Program-made: the position numbers and the translations under genes
Shown here: positions 1 through 10,034 of the stretch, one piece after another
Layout of the letters: every line of letters starts with the position of its first letter
How positions within the stretch are numbered: position 1 is the stretch's first letter
Notes under the pieces: model-generated
Database searches by the model: none
Told to the model about the DNA's origin: nothing
The model's input: the letters and a program-made list of their open reading frames with translations, nothing else
Assembly: GCA_030019335.1 (NCBI GenBank)
Contig: JASEET010000001.1
Location: 62,001 to 126,000, forward strand
Length of the DNA stretch: 64,000 nt
Direction of reading: 5' to 3'
DNA from: Candidatus Bathyarchaeia archaeon
GTDB taxonomy: Archaea; Thermoproteota; Bathyarchaeia; Bathyarchaeales; Bathycorpusculaceae

Positions 1-281
1 AAATAGCGTTGAAAATAGGAATATCCGCTTATTACAAACTAGGATCTAAAAAAAGAAAAATTGTTTCTCTGCCCTATAAAGGTAATATATATGAGCAAAA
101 GGAAAACGCTTGGGTGGTTTATTTTATTCGGCGGAATAGACCTGCAGTTTCACCTTCTACAATAAAAAAATATAACAATGTTGAATCATGGGTTGACTAC
201 GATGGTCTAGTTTATTGTGTGGCGGTTCCAAATAAAATAATATACATTCGCCGGAATGGTATTCCACTTTGGTGTGGGAAT
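1..281 (+). other. C-terminal part of an intein (C-extein begins with Ser at 282)
   Basis: The 91 residues before SDPPMNWR do not fit the host family and end in ...LWCGN, followed by Ser as +1 nucleophile. Confidence 0.7.
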
Positions 282-998
282 TCGGACCCTCCCATGAATT
301 GGCGTTTGAGCAAACTTGACAAATTTACATTGGTTTCAAATAGTGACAGCCACAGTTTTTGGCCTTGGCGCATCGGAAGGGAAGCCAACGTTTTTGAATT
401 GAAAAGGCTGAGCTACTATGAGGTTGTAGATGCCATTCGCTTTAAAGATAAGGAACGATTTAAGTTTACAATTGAAACCAATCCAGCTTATGGAAAATAT
501 CATTGGACTGGACACCGCAATTGTCATGTTGCGCTTTCTCCTCAGGGGGCAATAAAACTTGGAAATGTTTGTCCAGTTTGCCGTAAAAAACTTACAAAGG
601 GTGTTGAACAGCGAGTTGAGGAATTGGCTGACCGTCCAGCAGGTTTTAAGCCTGAAAACGCTGTGGGTTTTATGCGTCTGCTTCCGCTTTCCGAGATTAT
701 TGCAACAGTATTAGGTGTTGATTCTCCGTCTGCTCGAAAAGTATGGAGCATTTACAACCAGCTCATTGAAAAATTCGGCGACGAATACACCGTACTAATC
801 GACGCTTCCAAAGACGAGTTAAACAAAGTTGTTGATGAGAAAATTGGTGAGGCGATCATTAGAGTTAGGGATGGACGAGTTAAAATTGTGCCAGGATATG
901 ATGGCGTTTACGGGCAGTTTGTAATTTTTGAGGAGAGTCTTGCGGAGAGGGCTGTTCCTGAAAGAGTTCAACAGTTGAATCTTACGGATTTCATGTGA
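1..998 (+). CDS. EndoQ/TIGR00375-like PHP-family protein (C-terminal part), preceded by the C-terminal part of an intein; truncated by window start
   Basis: Frame is open to the window edge. 'VYCVAVPNKIIYIRRNGIPLWCGN' resembles an intein C-terminal splicing block ending in Asn; downstream 'SDPPMNWRLSKLDKFTLVSNSDSHSFWPWRIGREANVFEL' resembles TIGR00375/endonuclease Q proteins; zinc-ribbon-like Cys residues (CHV..CPVCRKKL). Confidence 0.75.
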   Translation, partial: IALKIGISAYYKLGSKKRKIVSLPYKGNIYEQKENAWVVYFIRRNRPAVSPSTIKKYNNVESWVDYDGLVYCVAVPNKIIYIRRNGIPLWCGNSDPPMNWRLSKLDKFTLVSNSDSHSFWPWRIGREANVFELKRLSYYEVVDAIRFKDKERFKFTIETNPAYGKYHWTGHRNCHVALSPQGAIKLGNVCPVCRKKLTKGVEQRVEELADRPAGFKPENAVGFMRLLPLSEIIATVLGVDSPSARKVWSIYNQLIEKFGDEYTVLIDASKDELNKVVDEKIGEAIIRVRDGRVKIVPGYDGVYGQFVIFEESLAERAVPERVQQLNLTDFM

Positions 999-1092
999 TT
1001 GGGCGTTTCACGTATTTTTATCTGTATGTGTGTTAAACGATTATACGAGAATACTTATTAAGTCGTAATACACACGATATTCTTGTTCCGCC

Positions 1093-1431
1093 ATGATGAG
1101 CATAACCCAACAAATAAACAAAAAAGAGGAAAAAATCTCAAAAATCATCGACTGCGTCTTAAAACAAGTGTTTGGAGAGGAAGCCACTCGTCTAATTTAC
1201 AAACACCTAAAAAACAATTATTCGCTTAAGCAAGATGAAGTAGTTGACAAAATCGAAGTATTCGCCCAAGGACTTGAGGAGTTTTTAAGCTCTGGCGCTT
1301 ACGTTATTGAACGCAAGATTTTGGAGGATGTATACTCAAACTATGGTTTGCCCCGCAGATTTGAAACGAAGAGAATGCGAGAAGAATATGATTTCGTTAG
1401 CCAAGTGAAGTTGCTTATACGAAAGGCGTAA
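1093..1431 (+). CDS. small hypothetical protein, possibly NitrOD5-like
   Basis: 112-aa ORF; 'VFGEEATRLIYKHL...' is reminiscent of NitrOD5-type archaeal output domains (weak, from memory). Confidence 0.5.
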   Translation: MMSITQQINKKEEKISKIIDCVLKQVFGEEATRLIYKHLKNNYSLKQDEVVDKIEVFAQGLEEFLSSGAYVIERKILEDVYSNYGLPRRFETKRMREEYDFVSQVKLLIRKA

Positions 1432-1556
1432 GCAAACTCTGTTTCTGTGTTAAATGCACTTTTCCCTTAAGGCTTGTTTTAGGGTATTTATAGCGAAAAG
1501 GAAACCATAACAATTTTATAAAGCCATTTCAGAATAAATCCCCTCCCAGAACTTGT

Positions 1557-2963
1557 ATGTTAGAAGAGGGGAAAACATTGAAGGATGTTTTAATCAAGGT
1601 TGTTGATGCAGCGGCTCAGAAGTTTGGAGCTGATTATGTTGAAATCCGTGCGCAAAGGCTTTTCAAGACTATGCTCACGCTTAAAGAGGATCGTGTTGAA
1701 GCTGCGAAGCAGGGAATTGAAAACGGCGCTGCTCTACGTGTTCTTGTGAACGGTGCGTGGGGTTTTGCATCCGTCGGAACATTAGACATTGAAACTTTAA
1801 CTAGTGCAGTTTCAGATGCATGTAAGATGGCTAAGGCTGCGAGTCCAAGGCTTAAAACACCAATAAAACTCATCGAAACTAAGGCTGCTGAAGATAAAGT
1901 ACTAGCGAAACCTAGAAAAGACCCGTCAAAAATTACTGTAGAAGACAAAATAAACACAACCTTAACCATGAGCAACACGATTTTAGGCTATGACAGTCGC
2001 GTTAAGAGTTGCACAATAGACTATCTTGACTTAACTGGAACAAGCTATTTCATAAATAACGAAGGCACATACATTGAACAAGACAAGCTTTATGTTTGGT
2101 CAAGAATCCTTGCTACTGCGACAGAAGCAGGCATTTTCACTTTCAGCCGAGAAGAAATAGGTTCAACAGCTGGTTATGAAATATTCGATGTTGAAACTCC
2201 AGAAATCGTAGGTGAAAGAGTTGCAAAACGTGCAGTTGAACAATTAAAGGCGAAACCTCCAAAGGGTGGAACATTTCCAGTAGTTCTGGGACCAAACGTC
2301 GTTGGCGTCTTTGTTCATGAGGCTTTTGGACACCTAGCTGAAGCGGATTTAACATTGTCCGGTTCCGTCTTATTAGATAATATTGGAAAGAAAATAGCCT
2401 CTGACATTGTAACTTTTTATGATGATGGCACAATACCAGGTGCTTTCGGCTCATTCAAATATGATGATGAAGGGGTTCCAGCACAGAAAACAATTCTCGT
2501 AAAGGACGGTGTTGTCGTTGGGCTAATGCATAACCGCGAAACTGCACAGAAGTTCGATACAAAACCAACAGGCAACGCTAGGGCTGAGGACTTCCGGTTT
2601 CAACCCATAATCCGGATGCGCAACACATTCATGGAACCGAATGACTATTCCTTTGAAGAATTAGTTGAAGACATCAAATTTGGTTATTACTTTAAAAGCT
2701 TTAGAGGCGGCCAAGCAAACCTAAACGGAACTTTCCAAGTTGGCATCCAAGAAGCTTATGAAATAGTTAATGGTGAAGTTAGTGAGCCAGTGCGTAATGC
2801 TTCTATGAGTGGTAACACACTTGAGACTTTGCTCAAAGTGGATGCTGCTGGAAAGGACTTTGAATTGTGGCCTGGAAGATGCGGGAAGGGACAAACAGCT
2901 TTCGTATGTGATGGTGGTCCCCACATTAGGGCGAAGGGGGTGCTGGTTGGTGGTAGTGCTTAA
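1557..2963 (+). CDS. tldD: TldD/PmbA family metalloprotease, TldD-type
   Basis: [11 protein letters not shown] zinc motif; adjacent second TldD/PmbA family gene. Confidence 0.9.
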   Translation: MLEEGKTLKDVLIKVVDAAAQKFGADYVEIRAQRLFKTMLTLKEDRVEAAKQGIENGAALRVLVNGAWGFASVGTLDIETLTSAVSDACKMAKAASPRLKTPIKLIETKAAEDKVLAKPRKDPSKITVEDKINTTLTMSNTILGYDSRVKSCTIDYLDLTGTSYFINNEGTYIEQDKLYVWSRILATATEAGIFTFSREEIGSTAGYEIFDVETPEIVGERVAKRAVEQLKAKPPKGGTFPVVLGPNVVGVFVHEAFGHLAEADLTLSGSVLLDNIGKKIASDIVTFYDDGTIPGAFGSFKYDDEGVPAQKTILVKDGVVVGLMHNRETAQKFDTKPTGNARAEDFRFQPIIRMRNTFMEPNDYSFEELVEDIKFGYYFKSFRGGQANLNGTFQVGIQEAYEIVNGEVSEPVRNASMSGNTLETLLKVDAAGKDFELWPGRCGKGQTAFVCDGGPHIRAKGVLVGGSA

Positions 2964-2973
2964 GCGAGAGAAA

Positions 2974-4314
2974 ATGTTAAATTTAGCCGAAGATGCTGTC
3001 AGCTTTGCCTTAAGGAAAGGCGCTGATGAAGTTGAGGCTTTCGTGTATCAAGGCCTCACCACTAACGTTATTATTGAACGAGGACAGATTGCTAGAAGCT
3101 CTCGAATAATTGACCGAGGATTAGGAGTTAGAGCCGTAATTAACAAGGCGGTAGGCTTCTCCTATACAAACATACTAGAAAGCAAAGCAGCAACCGAAGA
3201 GGCGGTTCTCAAGGCGTTAAGTTCCGCTAAGGCAAGCAAACCAGATAAAGACTGGCACAATCTTCCTGCCAAGAAAACTTTTGCATCTGTAGAAAACACC
3301 TATGACAACAACGTTGTTGAGCTTCAGTCTGAGGATTTAGTGGAGGTTGCTTCTGTGATGTTGGATGCCGCTGAAAAAGCAGATAAGCGCGTCTTCCCAA
3401 TAGAGGGGGGAGCTGGCGCATCATATTTATCTAGAGTTATCGCCAACTCAAACGGTATCGCAAGCTTCGACCATGGAACAATTATTGAGTGCAGTTTGGC
3501 GACTATAGGTCATGAAGGCGGTGAAGTAACCCCAGTATGCTTCGAATTTAACGCTGAAAGAAGTTACAATATTGATCCGGAATGGATTGGCAGAGAAGCC
3601 GCGCGGCTGGCGGTTTCGGCATTAAAAGCTAAGAGGATGGAAACGAAGAACACTAACGTGATATTTACCCAGTTTGCCTTGCAACAGCTTCTTTACTTTA
3701 CTTTAATTAACGCGGTTAAGGCGGACTACGTGCAGAGAAATCAATCTGCTTTCAAGGGCAAAATAGGAGAGAAGGTTGCTTCCGAAATTGTGACAATTTA
3801 CGATGATGGCTTATTTAATGGTGGGCTCTGCACATGGAAATTTGATGGCGAAGGAGTTCCTCAACAAAAAACACTTATTATAGAAAAGGGCATTCTACGC
3901 AACTTCATCTATGACAATTATACTGCTAAAAAAGAAGGAAAAGAAAGCACGGGAAACGCGTCAAGAGCTGGATATCTAACCACGCCAAACGTGGAAGCCA
4001 CAAACTTTCATCTCATGGCTGGAAACAAATCACCAAAAGAACTCATCACCGAAGTGGATGAAGGTCTCCTCGTGTACTATTTGCAAGGTGCACATAGCAG
4101 TAATCCAGCAAGTGGAGAATTCTCTGTTGTTGCAACTCCAGCATGGAAGATCAAGAATGGTGAAATTGCTTACGCTACTAAAGGAGCGATGTTAGCTGGT
4201 AATATTTTCGAAGTGTTAACAAATGTTTCTGCGTTGGCTGATAACGAAAGAAAGATTGGGCAATTGGTCGCGCCGTGGGTTCTTGTAGAAAATGTTAAAG
4301 TTATCGGAAAGTAA
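2974..4314 (+). CDS. pmbA: TldD/PmbA family protein, PmbA-type
   Basis: PmbA-like sequence without the HExxxH motif; the track ORF starts at 2809 but ATG 2974 avoids overlap with tldD. Confidence 0.85.
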   Translation: MLNLAEDAVSFALRKGADEVEAFVYQGLTTNVIIERGQIARSSRIIDRGLGVRAVINKAVGFSYTNILESKAATEEAVLKALSSAKASKPDKDWHNLPAKKTFASVENTYDNNVVELQSEDLVEVASVMLDAAEKADKRVFPIEGGAGASYLSRVIANSNGIASFDHGTIIECSLATIGHEGGEVTPVCFEFNAERSYNIDPEWIGREAARLAVSALKAKRMETKNTNVIFTQFALQQLLYFTLINAVKADYVQRNQSAFKGKIGEKVASEIVTIYDDGLFNGGLCTWKFDGEGVPQQKTLIIEKGILRNFIYDNYTAKKEGKESTGNASRAGYLTTPNVEATNFHLMAGNKSPKELITEVDEGLLVYYLQGAHSSNPASGEFSVVATPAWKIKNGEIAYATKGAMLAGNIFEVLTNVSALADNERKIGQLVAPWVLVENVKVIGK

Positions 4315-4353
4315 ATAACTGAAAAATTCATTAACGCTTGAAGAGGCGAGAGA

Positions 4354-5253
4354 TTGAAGAGCAAAATCAAAGAAAACCTATTGAAATTTAGCACGCTTCG
4401 CAGGGTAATTCAGTTTTTGTCATTTATATTTTTCAGCGCAGTGATTTTCAATTTAGGTGAATTGCCTCTTTTACTTCCCGTTCTCTGGACATGGGGAATT
4501 GAGCCGAATACTGTGGGTGATGCCTTTACAGCTATACAATTCACGCTCAGTGGATGGAAAGACAATAATGTTGTTTTTCCATGGCTTGCAATCGCCTCAT
4601 TTCTAATCATCGGCATATTGCTTGGAAAGTCCTTATGCGGTTGGATTTGTCCCTTCGGCTTCATTCAAGATTTAATAGGTTTCATTAAGCGTAAAAAGAT
4701 GAAACTTTCGCCAAGAACTCACGAAAGCATGATTTACGTAAAATACGCTGTTTTAAGTATCGCTTTGTTTGTTAGTGTAACTTTTTCCATTGTGAAACTT
4801 GTGGGGATTAGTAGAAGCTACGAAGAAGCCTTAGGCATTTTCGCAAAGGCGCCGTTCACCACATTAAGTCCAGCAGAAACCTTATTTTCAACCCTGCTGC
4901 AGATACTTTCAAATTTTGATTCTGAAATATTGTCAAACCCGCTTTTCTGGACTCAACTTTTCATTATGGTTGGCGTTCTCGTTTTTGCGGCTTACGTTCC
5001 ACGGGGCTGGTGTAAATACTTTTGTCCACACGGGGCAATCATGGCTGTCTTAAACAGGTTTAGTTTTCTCGGTTTACGTAGGGACTTGGTGAAATGTGCC
5101 AAGGGTGAATGCCGCCTCTGCGTTGAAGCTTGCCCGATGCAAGTCCGCATCTTAGATTCGCCTTGGGAGAAATTTAGCGACCCAGAATGCATATATTGCC
5201 TAAAATGTGTTGATTCTTGCCCGAACAAAGCCATTAAACTGAAGTATCCATAA
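4354..5253 (+). CDS. membrane-bound polyferredoxin (NapH/MauN-like 4Fe-4S protein)
   Basis: GWICPFGFIQD, GWCKYFCPHGAI, then CRLCVEACP and CIYCLKCVDSCP; several hydrophobic segments; TTG start. Confidence 0.8.
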   Translation: MKSKIKENLLKFSTLRRVIQFLSFIFFSAVIFNLGELPLLLPVLWTWGIEPNTVGDAFTAIQFTLSGWKDNNVVFPWLAIASFLIIGILLGKSLCGWICPFGFIQDLIGFIKRKKMKLSPRTHESMIYVKYAVLSIALFVSVTFSIVKLVGISRSYEEALGIFAKAPFTTLSPAETLFSTLLQILSNFDSEILSNPLFWTQLFIMVGVLVFAAYVPRGWCKYFCPHGAIMAVLNRFSFLGLRRDLVKCAKGECRLCVEACPMQVRILDSPWEKFSDPECIYCLKCVDSCPNKAIKLKYP

Positions 5254-5269
5254 TCCTTTTTTGGATTTG

Positions 5270-6457
5270 TTAAGCCCAAAAGCTCTTTGAATACTCGTTT
5301 AAAACAGTTTCGTAAATGGTTTTTGTTTGCTGACTTATCTTGTCCCAGTTGTATTTTTCTTGAGCTTTTTTGTATGCGTTGTTTTTAAGCCGATTTGCAT
5401 AGTTTTCGTCAAGCAACACTTTTGTTATTCCCCATGCAAGAGAATTCGGATTATTCGGATAAACTTTAACGCCGGTTACGTCGTGTTCAACTATTTCTGA
5501 TAAGCCGCCTGTATCCGAAACTACAACGGGAGTTTTTGCAGCCATCGCCTCAATCGCAACTATACCGAAAGGTTCGAAAAGTGATGGGACAACGGAAACA
5601 TCTGCACATTTCTGCAGGTTCCTTAAGGTTTCATCGTCCACAAATCCTGTGAAAATAACTTTGTGTGCTAAACCTATGCTCTTAACAAGGTTTGAAAGAG
5701 GTTCTTTCATGTAGCCGTTTCCCACGACCACAAATTTGGCGTTAACTTTTTCCAGAACTTTTGGAACAGCGTTGATGAGCACGTGAATGCCTTTCTCGTA
5801 GACTAGTCTTCCAACAAATAACACAATTTTCTCTTCTGGCAAAGCGAACCTTCTTCTGAACAGGCTCAAATCAACGTTCTGGTTTTTTTCATATTCTTGA
5901 ATGTTTACGCCGTTCGGGATCATGATCATTTTGTCTTCTGGAAGCCAAAAAGCCCATTTGACATGCGAAACCATGTAATTGCTGCAGCAGATTACTTTCC
6001 ATGCCTCGTAGGTGAGCCAAGCCTCTGTTTCATGAATCATCCTTTCATAATCGAAATGAATTCCGTTTCGCCGCCCGATCTCAGTTGAGTGAATCGTGGC
6101 TAAGAGTGGCTTTCGAAAAACGTGTTTTAAGCCTATCCCTGAATTTGCAACAAGCCAGTCATGAGCGTGGAAGATGTCAACTTTTCCATCTAAACTGTTG
6201 ACGAGAGCAGCGGCTTCTTTCTGCATATTTATATTCATCAGATAAACCCAAGTTGCAAAGTCTGGGGAAGGGTTCTTGTAGGAGTCTATCCGAAAAACTT
6301 CAACGCCTTCGACAACTTCGTGTTGTGGTGCCCCAGGGAAATCACATGTAACCACATAAACTTTTACATCATTTTTTGCCAAGCTTTTCGATAAATTATA
6401 AACGTGGGGAGATATGCCGCCGATTATTCTTGGTGGAAACTCCCATGTAAGCATCAT
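5270..6457 (-). CDS. GT4-type glycosyltransferase (glycogen-synthase-like)
   Basis: MMLTWEFPPRIIGGISPHVYNLSKSL, HAHDWL, FVGRLVYEKGIHVL, PSLFEPFGIVAIEAMAAKTPVVVSDTGGL. Start chosen at 6457 rather than 6535. Confidence 0.87.
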   Translation of the reverse strand: MMLTWEFPPRIIGGISPHVYNLSKSLAKNDVKVYVVTCDFPGAPQHEVVEGVEVFRIDSYKNPSPDFATWVYLMNINMQKEAAALVNSLDGKVDIFHAHDWLVANSGIGLKHVFRKPLLATIHSTEIGRRNGIHFDYERMIHETEAWLTYEAWKVICCSNYMVSHVKWAFWLPEDKMIMIPNGVNIQEYEKNQNVDLSLFRRRFALPEEKIVLFVGRLVYEKGIHVLINAVPKVLEKVNAKFVVVGNGYMKEPLSNLVKSIGLAHKVIFTGFVDDETLRNLQKCADVSVVPSLFEPFGIVAIEAMAAKTPVVVSDTGGLSEIVEHDVTGVKVYPNNPNSLAWGITKVLLDENYANRLKNNAYKKAQEKYNWDKISQQTKTIYETVLNEYSKSFWA

Positions 6458-6462
6458 AACGG

Positions 6463-7128
6463 TTAATTCGTGAGCCACTCGGAAACTGAACCTCCTATAA
6501 CGCTTTTGTAGGTTTCCAAAATTTCTTTCATCCACGTTGTGGATTTTGGTGGAATCACCTTTATCTTGTCTATTGGAACCTTGTATATCCTAGTTACTTC
6601 ATCTTGCATCCATTCAGACTTCACAATTACTTTCTTTGCTTCGTACAAACCTAGCCACTCTATGCTTTTGATAGCCATGTTGAAGGGTGAGTTTGCACCG
6701 TGGGAACGGTGTTCTTCTAGGCTTTCCACGGAATAAATGAATGGTAAGTTAAGCGCTTTCTTTAAGGTAACTGCGGCTGGTATGAAATGCCAGTCATGAG
6801 TATCTATCAGGTCTATTTGTTTGTTTGATTTGTAATAGATGTTGGCTGCTGCCCTTTCAACTTCTTGGTTCAAGGTGAGAACCCACGTAAGAACCCCAAT
6901 GTGCGTTCGAACGGGGTTTGTAACTCTGTAGGTTTTGGTGCCTTTCGGTTCTTCGTATGGTCCTGTTAAGTAATCATGATAAGTAACCACATAGGGTTCC
7001 ACGTTGTTTTTAACAAGTTGTACAGCAAGCGCCCTTACGTAGTTTGCAAGTTCTCCAACTATCCTCGGCGGAAATTCCCAAGAGAAAATTATGACCCGCA
7101 TTAATTTCCCACTAAGTGAAGAGTGCAC
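6463..7128 (-). CDS. standalone N-terminal-half glycosyltransferase (GT4/GT5-like)
   Basis: FSWEFPPRIVGELANYVRALA, DTHDWHFIPAAVTLKKA; ends near the inter-domain linker with no C-terminal nucleotide-binding domain. Confidence 0.7.
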   Translation of the reverse strand: MHSSLSGKLMRVIIFSWEFPPRIVGELANYVRALAVQLVKNNVEPYVVTYHDYLTGPYEEPKGTKTYRVTNPVRTHIGVLTWVLTLNQEVERAAANIYYKSNKQIDLIDTHDWHFIPAAVTLKKALNLPFIYSVESLEEHRSHGANSPFNMAIKSIEWLGLYEAKKVIVKSEWMQDEVTRIYKVPIDKIKVIPPKSTTWMKEILETYKSVIGGSVSEWLTN

Positions 7129-7372
7129 AGACTTTTATTATTCCCCTACCTGTCAAATAGTACCGTTTTTTGCCTTCGTTATCCGTGAAACTTTCTAGGT
7201 AGCCTTCTAGACCGTAATTGTCGAGAATTCTTTCCACTTCGGTTATGTCAAGCTGCATAACCTGTGCAAGTTCTTCGCTTTTTCTGGCTAGGTCTGGGGC
7301 TGTTGCACAGAGGTTGTGCAAGGTTTGTAAAATTTTTTCTGAGATTGGCAGTTCCTCTCTCAATGTTTTCAC
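7112..7372 (-). CDS. small winged-helix-like protein
   Basis: 86-aa ORF with wHTH-like pattern (LAQVMQLDITEVERILDNYGLEGYL); overlaps the following gene by 17 nt. Confidence 0.6.
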   Translation of the reverse strand: MKTLREELPISEKILQTLHNLCATAPDLARKSEELAQVMQLDITEVERILDNYGLEGYLESFTDNEGKKRYYLTGRGIIKVCALFT

Positions 7373-7428
7373 CTTGAAGCCTTTACATAGTTTAGATAGG
7401 TTTTCTTATAAAGGCAGTGCAAGCCATT

Positions 7429-8976
7429 TTAGAAGTATCTGGTTGACGCTTGTGTTTGTTGGTTTAATTCCATGAATCTTTTTTCGGCGACTTTAACCAT
7501 CGATTTTCTCATCTTCTCTCCTTTCAGCTTTGAAAGTCTCACTTTCTTTAGTTCTTTCGCCAATGCTTCATCAAGGAGTGAAACTTTCGCCCATTTTTCG
7601 AAGTCTCGGCGGCGGTTGTGAAATTCTATGGATTTTATGTTAACCTTTTGGAGGGCTCTTACAAATCCTTTTAGGGTCCACGCCATTGTTCCGGTGTAAT
7701 GTTTTTCTCCTATACCCGTGTAGAATAGGAATGGTTCGTTTGCAGCTATTGATGCGAGTCTTATTCTGTTTTCAAAGTCGAGTATTGCTGATTGGGCTGT
7801 TACATATGCGTCTACTGGAGAGCCGAAGGGACTGAAGTAGGAATGAACTTCGCCTGGTCCTCCGCCTGAAGTGAACATGTAATAAAGGTGGTCGCTTGTT
7901 TGGAAATATCTCCATATTCTCAAAAAATCTTTATCCTCTGTTTCTTTGACAAGCGGTTCAAGACTTCTCACAGATGTGTAATAAGCCCATTGCATCGTGT
8001 TTCCAAGCCAACAGCTTGCATCTCTTTCCAAATCAGCCCAAGAAACAGTCCCGCCAAGTTCAGGAACATCAATCTCTTCAACTGGAGCACATTTTTCTGT
8101 AACCTCATAAGGTGTAGCCATATGGAGATGCCCCCATTTCAAAATCTCTCTGGGCAGATGTTTTAGAAAGTCATGTATGCCTGTTTCAGGCCAGTGATGT
8201 TCGCCGAAGGTTTCGTAGTCTGGAAAGATGTTGACACATTGGCCTGACGTTGCCGCCAGCCAACTTGCATATTTGTCTGCTGTTAACGGCCATTCACTCC
8301 ACCATCTTGCTGAAAACCTAAACCCTATATCATCTGTTAGCCTATAATTCCGCAACAACACTTTAAGTTTTTTACAGCCCTTCGGCGTGTAAAGATAGTT
8401 TGGTGATTTTCCATGCAGTATTCTTTCTACGCCTTCTGTGAAAATTCCTTGGTAGCCCAGCTTTTCGATGGTTTTTGCTATAGCGTTGTTGTAGAGCAAT
8501 TCGGTGTTCTCGAAAACTTTAGGCGTATAGCTCAGTAAATCCTTCATTGTTTGTTGATGCATTTTTACCTGTTCGATGAATTCTTCTCTTTCAGGATAGA
8601 GGCTTGTCAGCGAATGATAATAGGTTTGGCTTAGAAATTCTACACAGCCAGTTTCTGCGAGTTGTTTGAAGGATTCCAAAAGGTCTTTGTTAAACAGCTC
8701 GCACTGTTCCAAGAAAATTCCAGAAATGCTGAATGAAACTTTAACTTGTTTTTTCTCCCTCTTGTACTTGTCAATTAGGTCGAGCAATATCTGGTTTGAT
8801 GGAAAATAACACTTTTTACATGTTCTCTCAAAAACTTCTCTGTTTACTGCCTGATCAAAATAGTAGCTGAAGAGTTCTTCTTTCTTTACCCTTTGAAAAA
8901 TTCTATTTTCCCAAAAGAAGTTCCGTTTTAACCTGTGTGGTTGGTGAACTTCAAATACGAATACTATGTCTGTCAA
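7429..8976 (-). CDS. glycoside hydrolase family 57 (alpha-amylase-like)
   Basis: VFEVHQPHRLKRN start, FENTELLYNN, FPDYETFGEHHW, SGGGPGEVHSYFSPFGSPVDAYV. Confidence 0.9.
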   Translation of the reverse strand: MTDIVFVFEVHQPHRLKRNFFWENRIFQRVKKEELFSYYFDQAVNREVFERTCKKCYFPSNQILLDLIDKYKREKKQVKVSFSISGIFLEQCELFNKDLLESFKQLAETGCVEFLSQTYYHSLTSLYPEREEFIEQVKMHQQTMKDLLSYTPKVFENTELLYNNAIAKTIEKLGYQGIFTEGVERILHGKSPNYLYTPKGCKKLKVLLRNYRLTDDIGFRFSARWWSEWPLTADKYASWLAATSGQCVNIFPDYETFGEHHWPETGIHDFLKHLPREILKWGHLHMATPYEVTEKCAPVEEIDVPELGGTVSWADLERDASCWLGNTMQWAYYTSVRSLEPLVKETEDKDFLRIWRYFQTSDHLYYMFTSGGGPGEVHSYFSPFGSPVDAYVTAQSAILDFENRIRLASIAANEPFLFYTGIGEKHYTGTMAWTLKGFVRALQKVNIKSIEFHNRRRDFEKWAKVSLLDEALAKELKKVRLSKLKGEKMRKSMVKVAEKRFMELNQQTQASTRYF

Positions 8977-9213
8977 GGCATTAGCCTCTATTCACTCTTT
9001 TATGAACCCACGCGGTTATTTCTAATTTGCTATACGCGATGTGATGACCGCAAGAACAAGAAGAAAGCATAGTAGTTGACCTAATTGAAACACTAACACA
9101 TGAGTAGTCTTTTAAACTCTGTATGTTTTGCGAATAATTATGTTGTCGTCTGATTTTCCATCAATTCAGCCACAAAGCACGCGCAAAATCAAAAGAAAAG
9201 ATTCAAGCCTGTT

Positions 9214-9954
9214 TTGGAAGGCAAGACGTACGGAACGGATTTAAATCTTGATTTTTTCTTAAATGGTTCTATGCACGAAGGTACTTATTACAGAGAGAAG
9301 CTTTCAGCTAATAAACTCCTTAGATGTTATGAGATAGCTCCTCCAAGGATCAAGCAATATCTTGATGCAGAAATTCAATTTCTCATTTCTAATCTTCATG
9401 GTGCAGATTTGGTTCTCGAGCTTGGATGTGGTTATGGTAGAGTCATGAAAGCGGTGTCACAGTTTGTTTCATGGATTATGGGAAATGACATTTCAAAGGA
9501 AAGTTTAGAACTTGTGAGGTCATACATGGAAAGTTGTCAAAACTATGCTGTATTTTTGATGGATGCGTCTCAGATGGCGTTTCGTTCATGTGTTTTTGAT
9601 GTTGTGTTTTGCATTCAAAACGGTATATCCGCGTTTGGGGTCGACAAAAAACGTCTCATCGGCGAATCTATAAGGGTGACAAAAGACAATGGGATTATTC
9701 TCTTTTCTAGCTATTCTCCGAAAATTTGGGAAGCTCGTCTGAAATGGTTTAGAAAGCAGTCGCGGTTTGGTCTTGTAGGGGAGATAGATGAGGAGAAGAC
9801 GCGTGATGGAACAATTGTGTGTAAGGACGGTTTCAGAGCCACTACTGTCAGCGGTGACGAGTTTGTTGAGTTGTTCGATGATTTTGGATTGAATGTGTCT
9901 GTCATTGAAGTGGACGAGTCCAGCGTTTTCTGTAAGGTCATCAAAAAGAAGTAG
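9214..9954 (+). CDS. class I SAM-dependent methyltransferase
   Basis: VLELGCGYGRVMKAVSQ motif I and MT fold pattern. Confidence 0.8.
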   Translation: MEGKTYGTDLNLDFFLNGSMHEGTYYREKLSANKLLRCYEIAPPRIKQYLDAEIQFLISNLHGADLVLELGCGYGRVMKAVSQFVSWIMGNDISKESLELVRSYMESCQNYAVFLMDASQMAFRSCVFDVVFCIQNGISAFGVDKKRLIGESIRVTKDNGIILFSSYSPKIWEARLKWFRKQSRFGLVGEIDEEKTRDGTIVCKDGFRATTVSGDEFVELFDDFGLNVSVIEVDESSVFCKVIKKK

Positions 9955-10034
9955 GTTATAAAAATTAGTTTAGTTATAAAGTGGAAGTTAGAAACTTTAG
10001 TGCGGGCTGATTGGATTTAGTTGGGGGTTATGGT

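Noticed and set aside
9045-9110. Possible C/D box sRNA (GTGATGA in the intergenic region)
   Set aside because: A C-box-like motif is present, but no convincing D box (CTGA) or D'/C' pair at suitable spacing was found.
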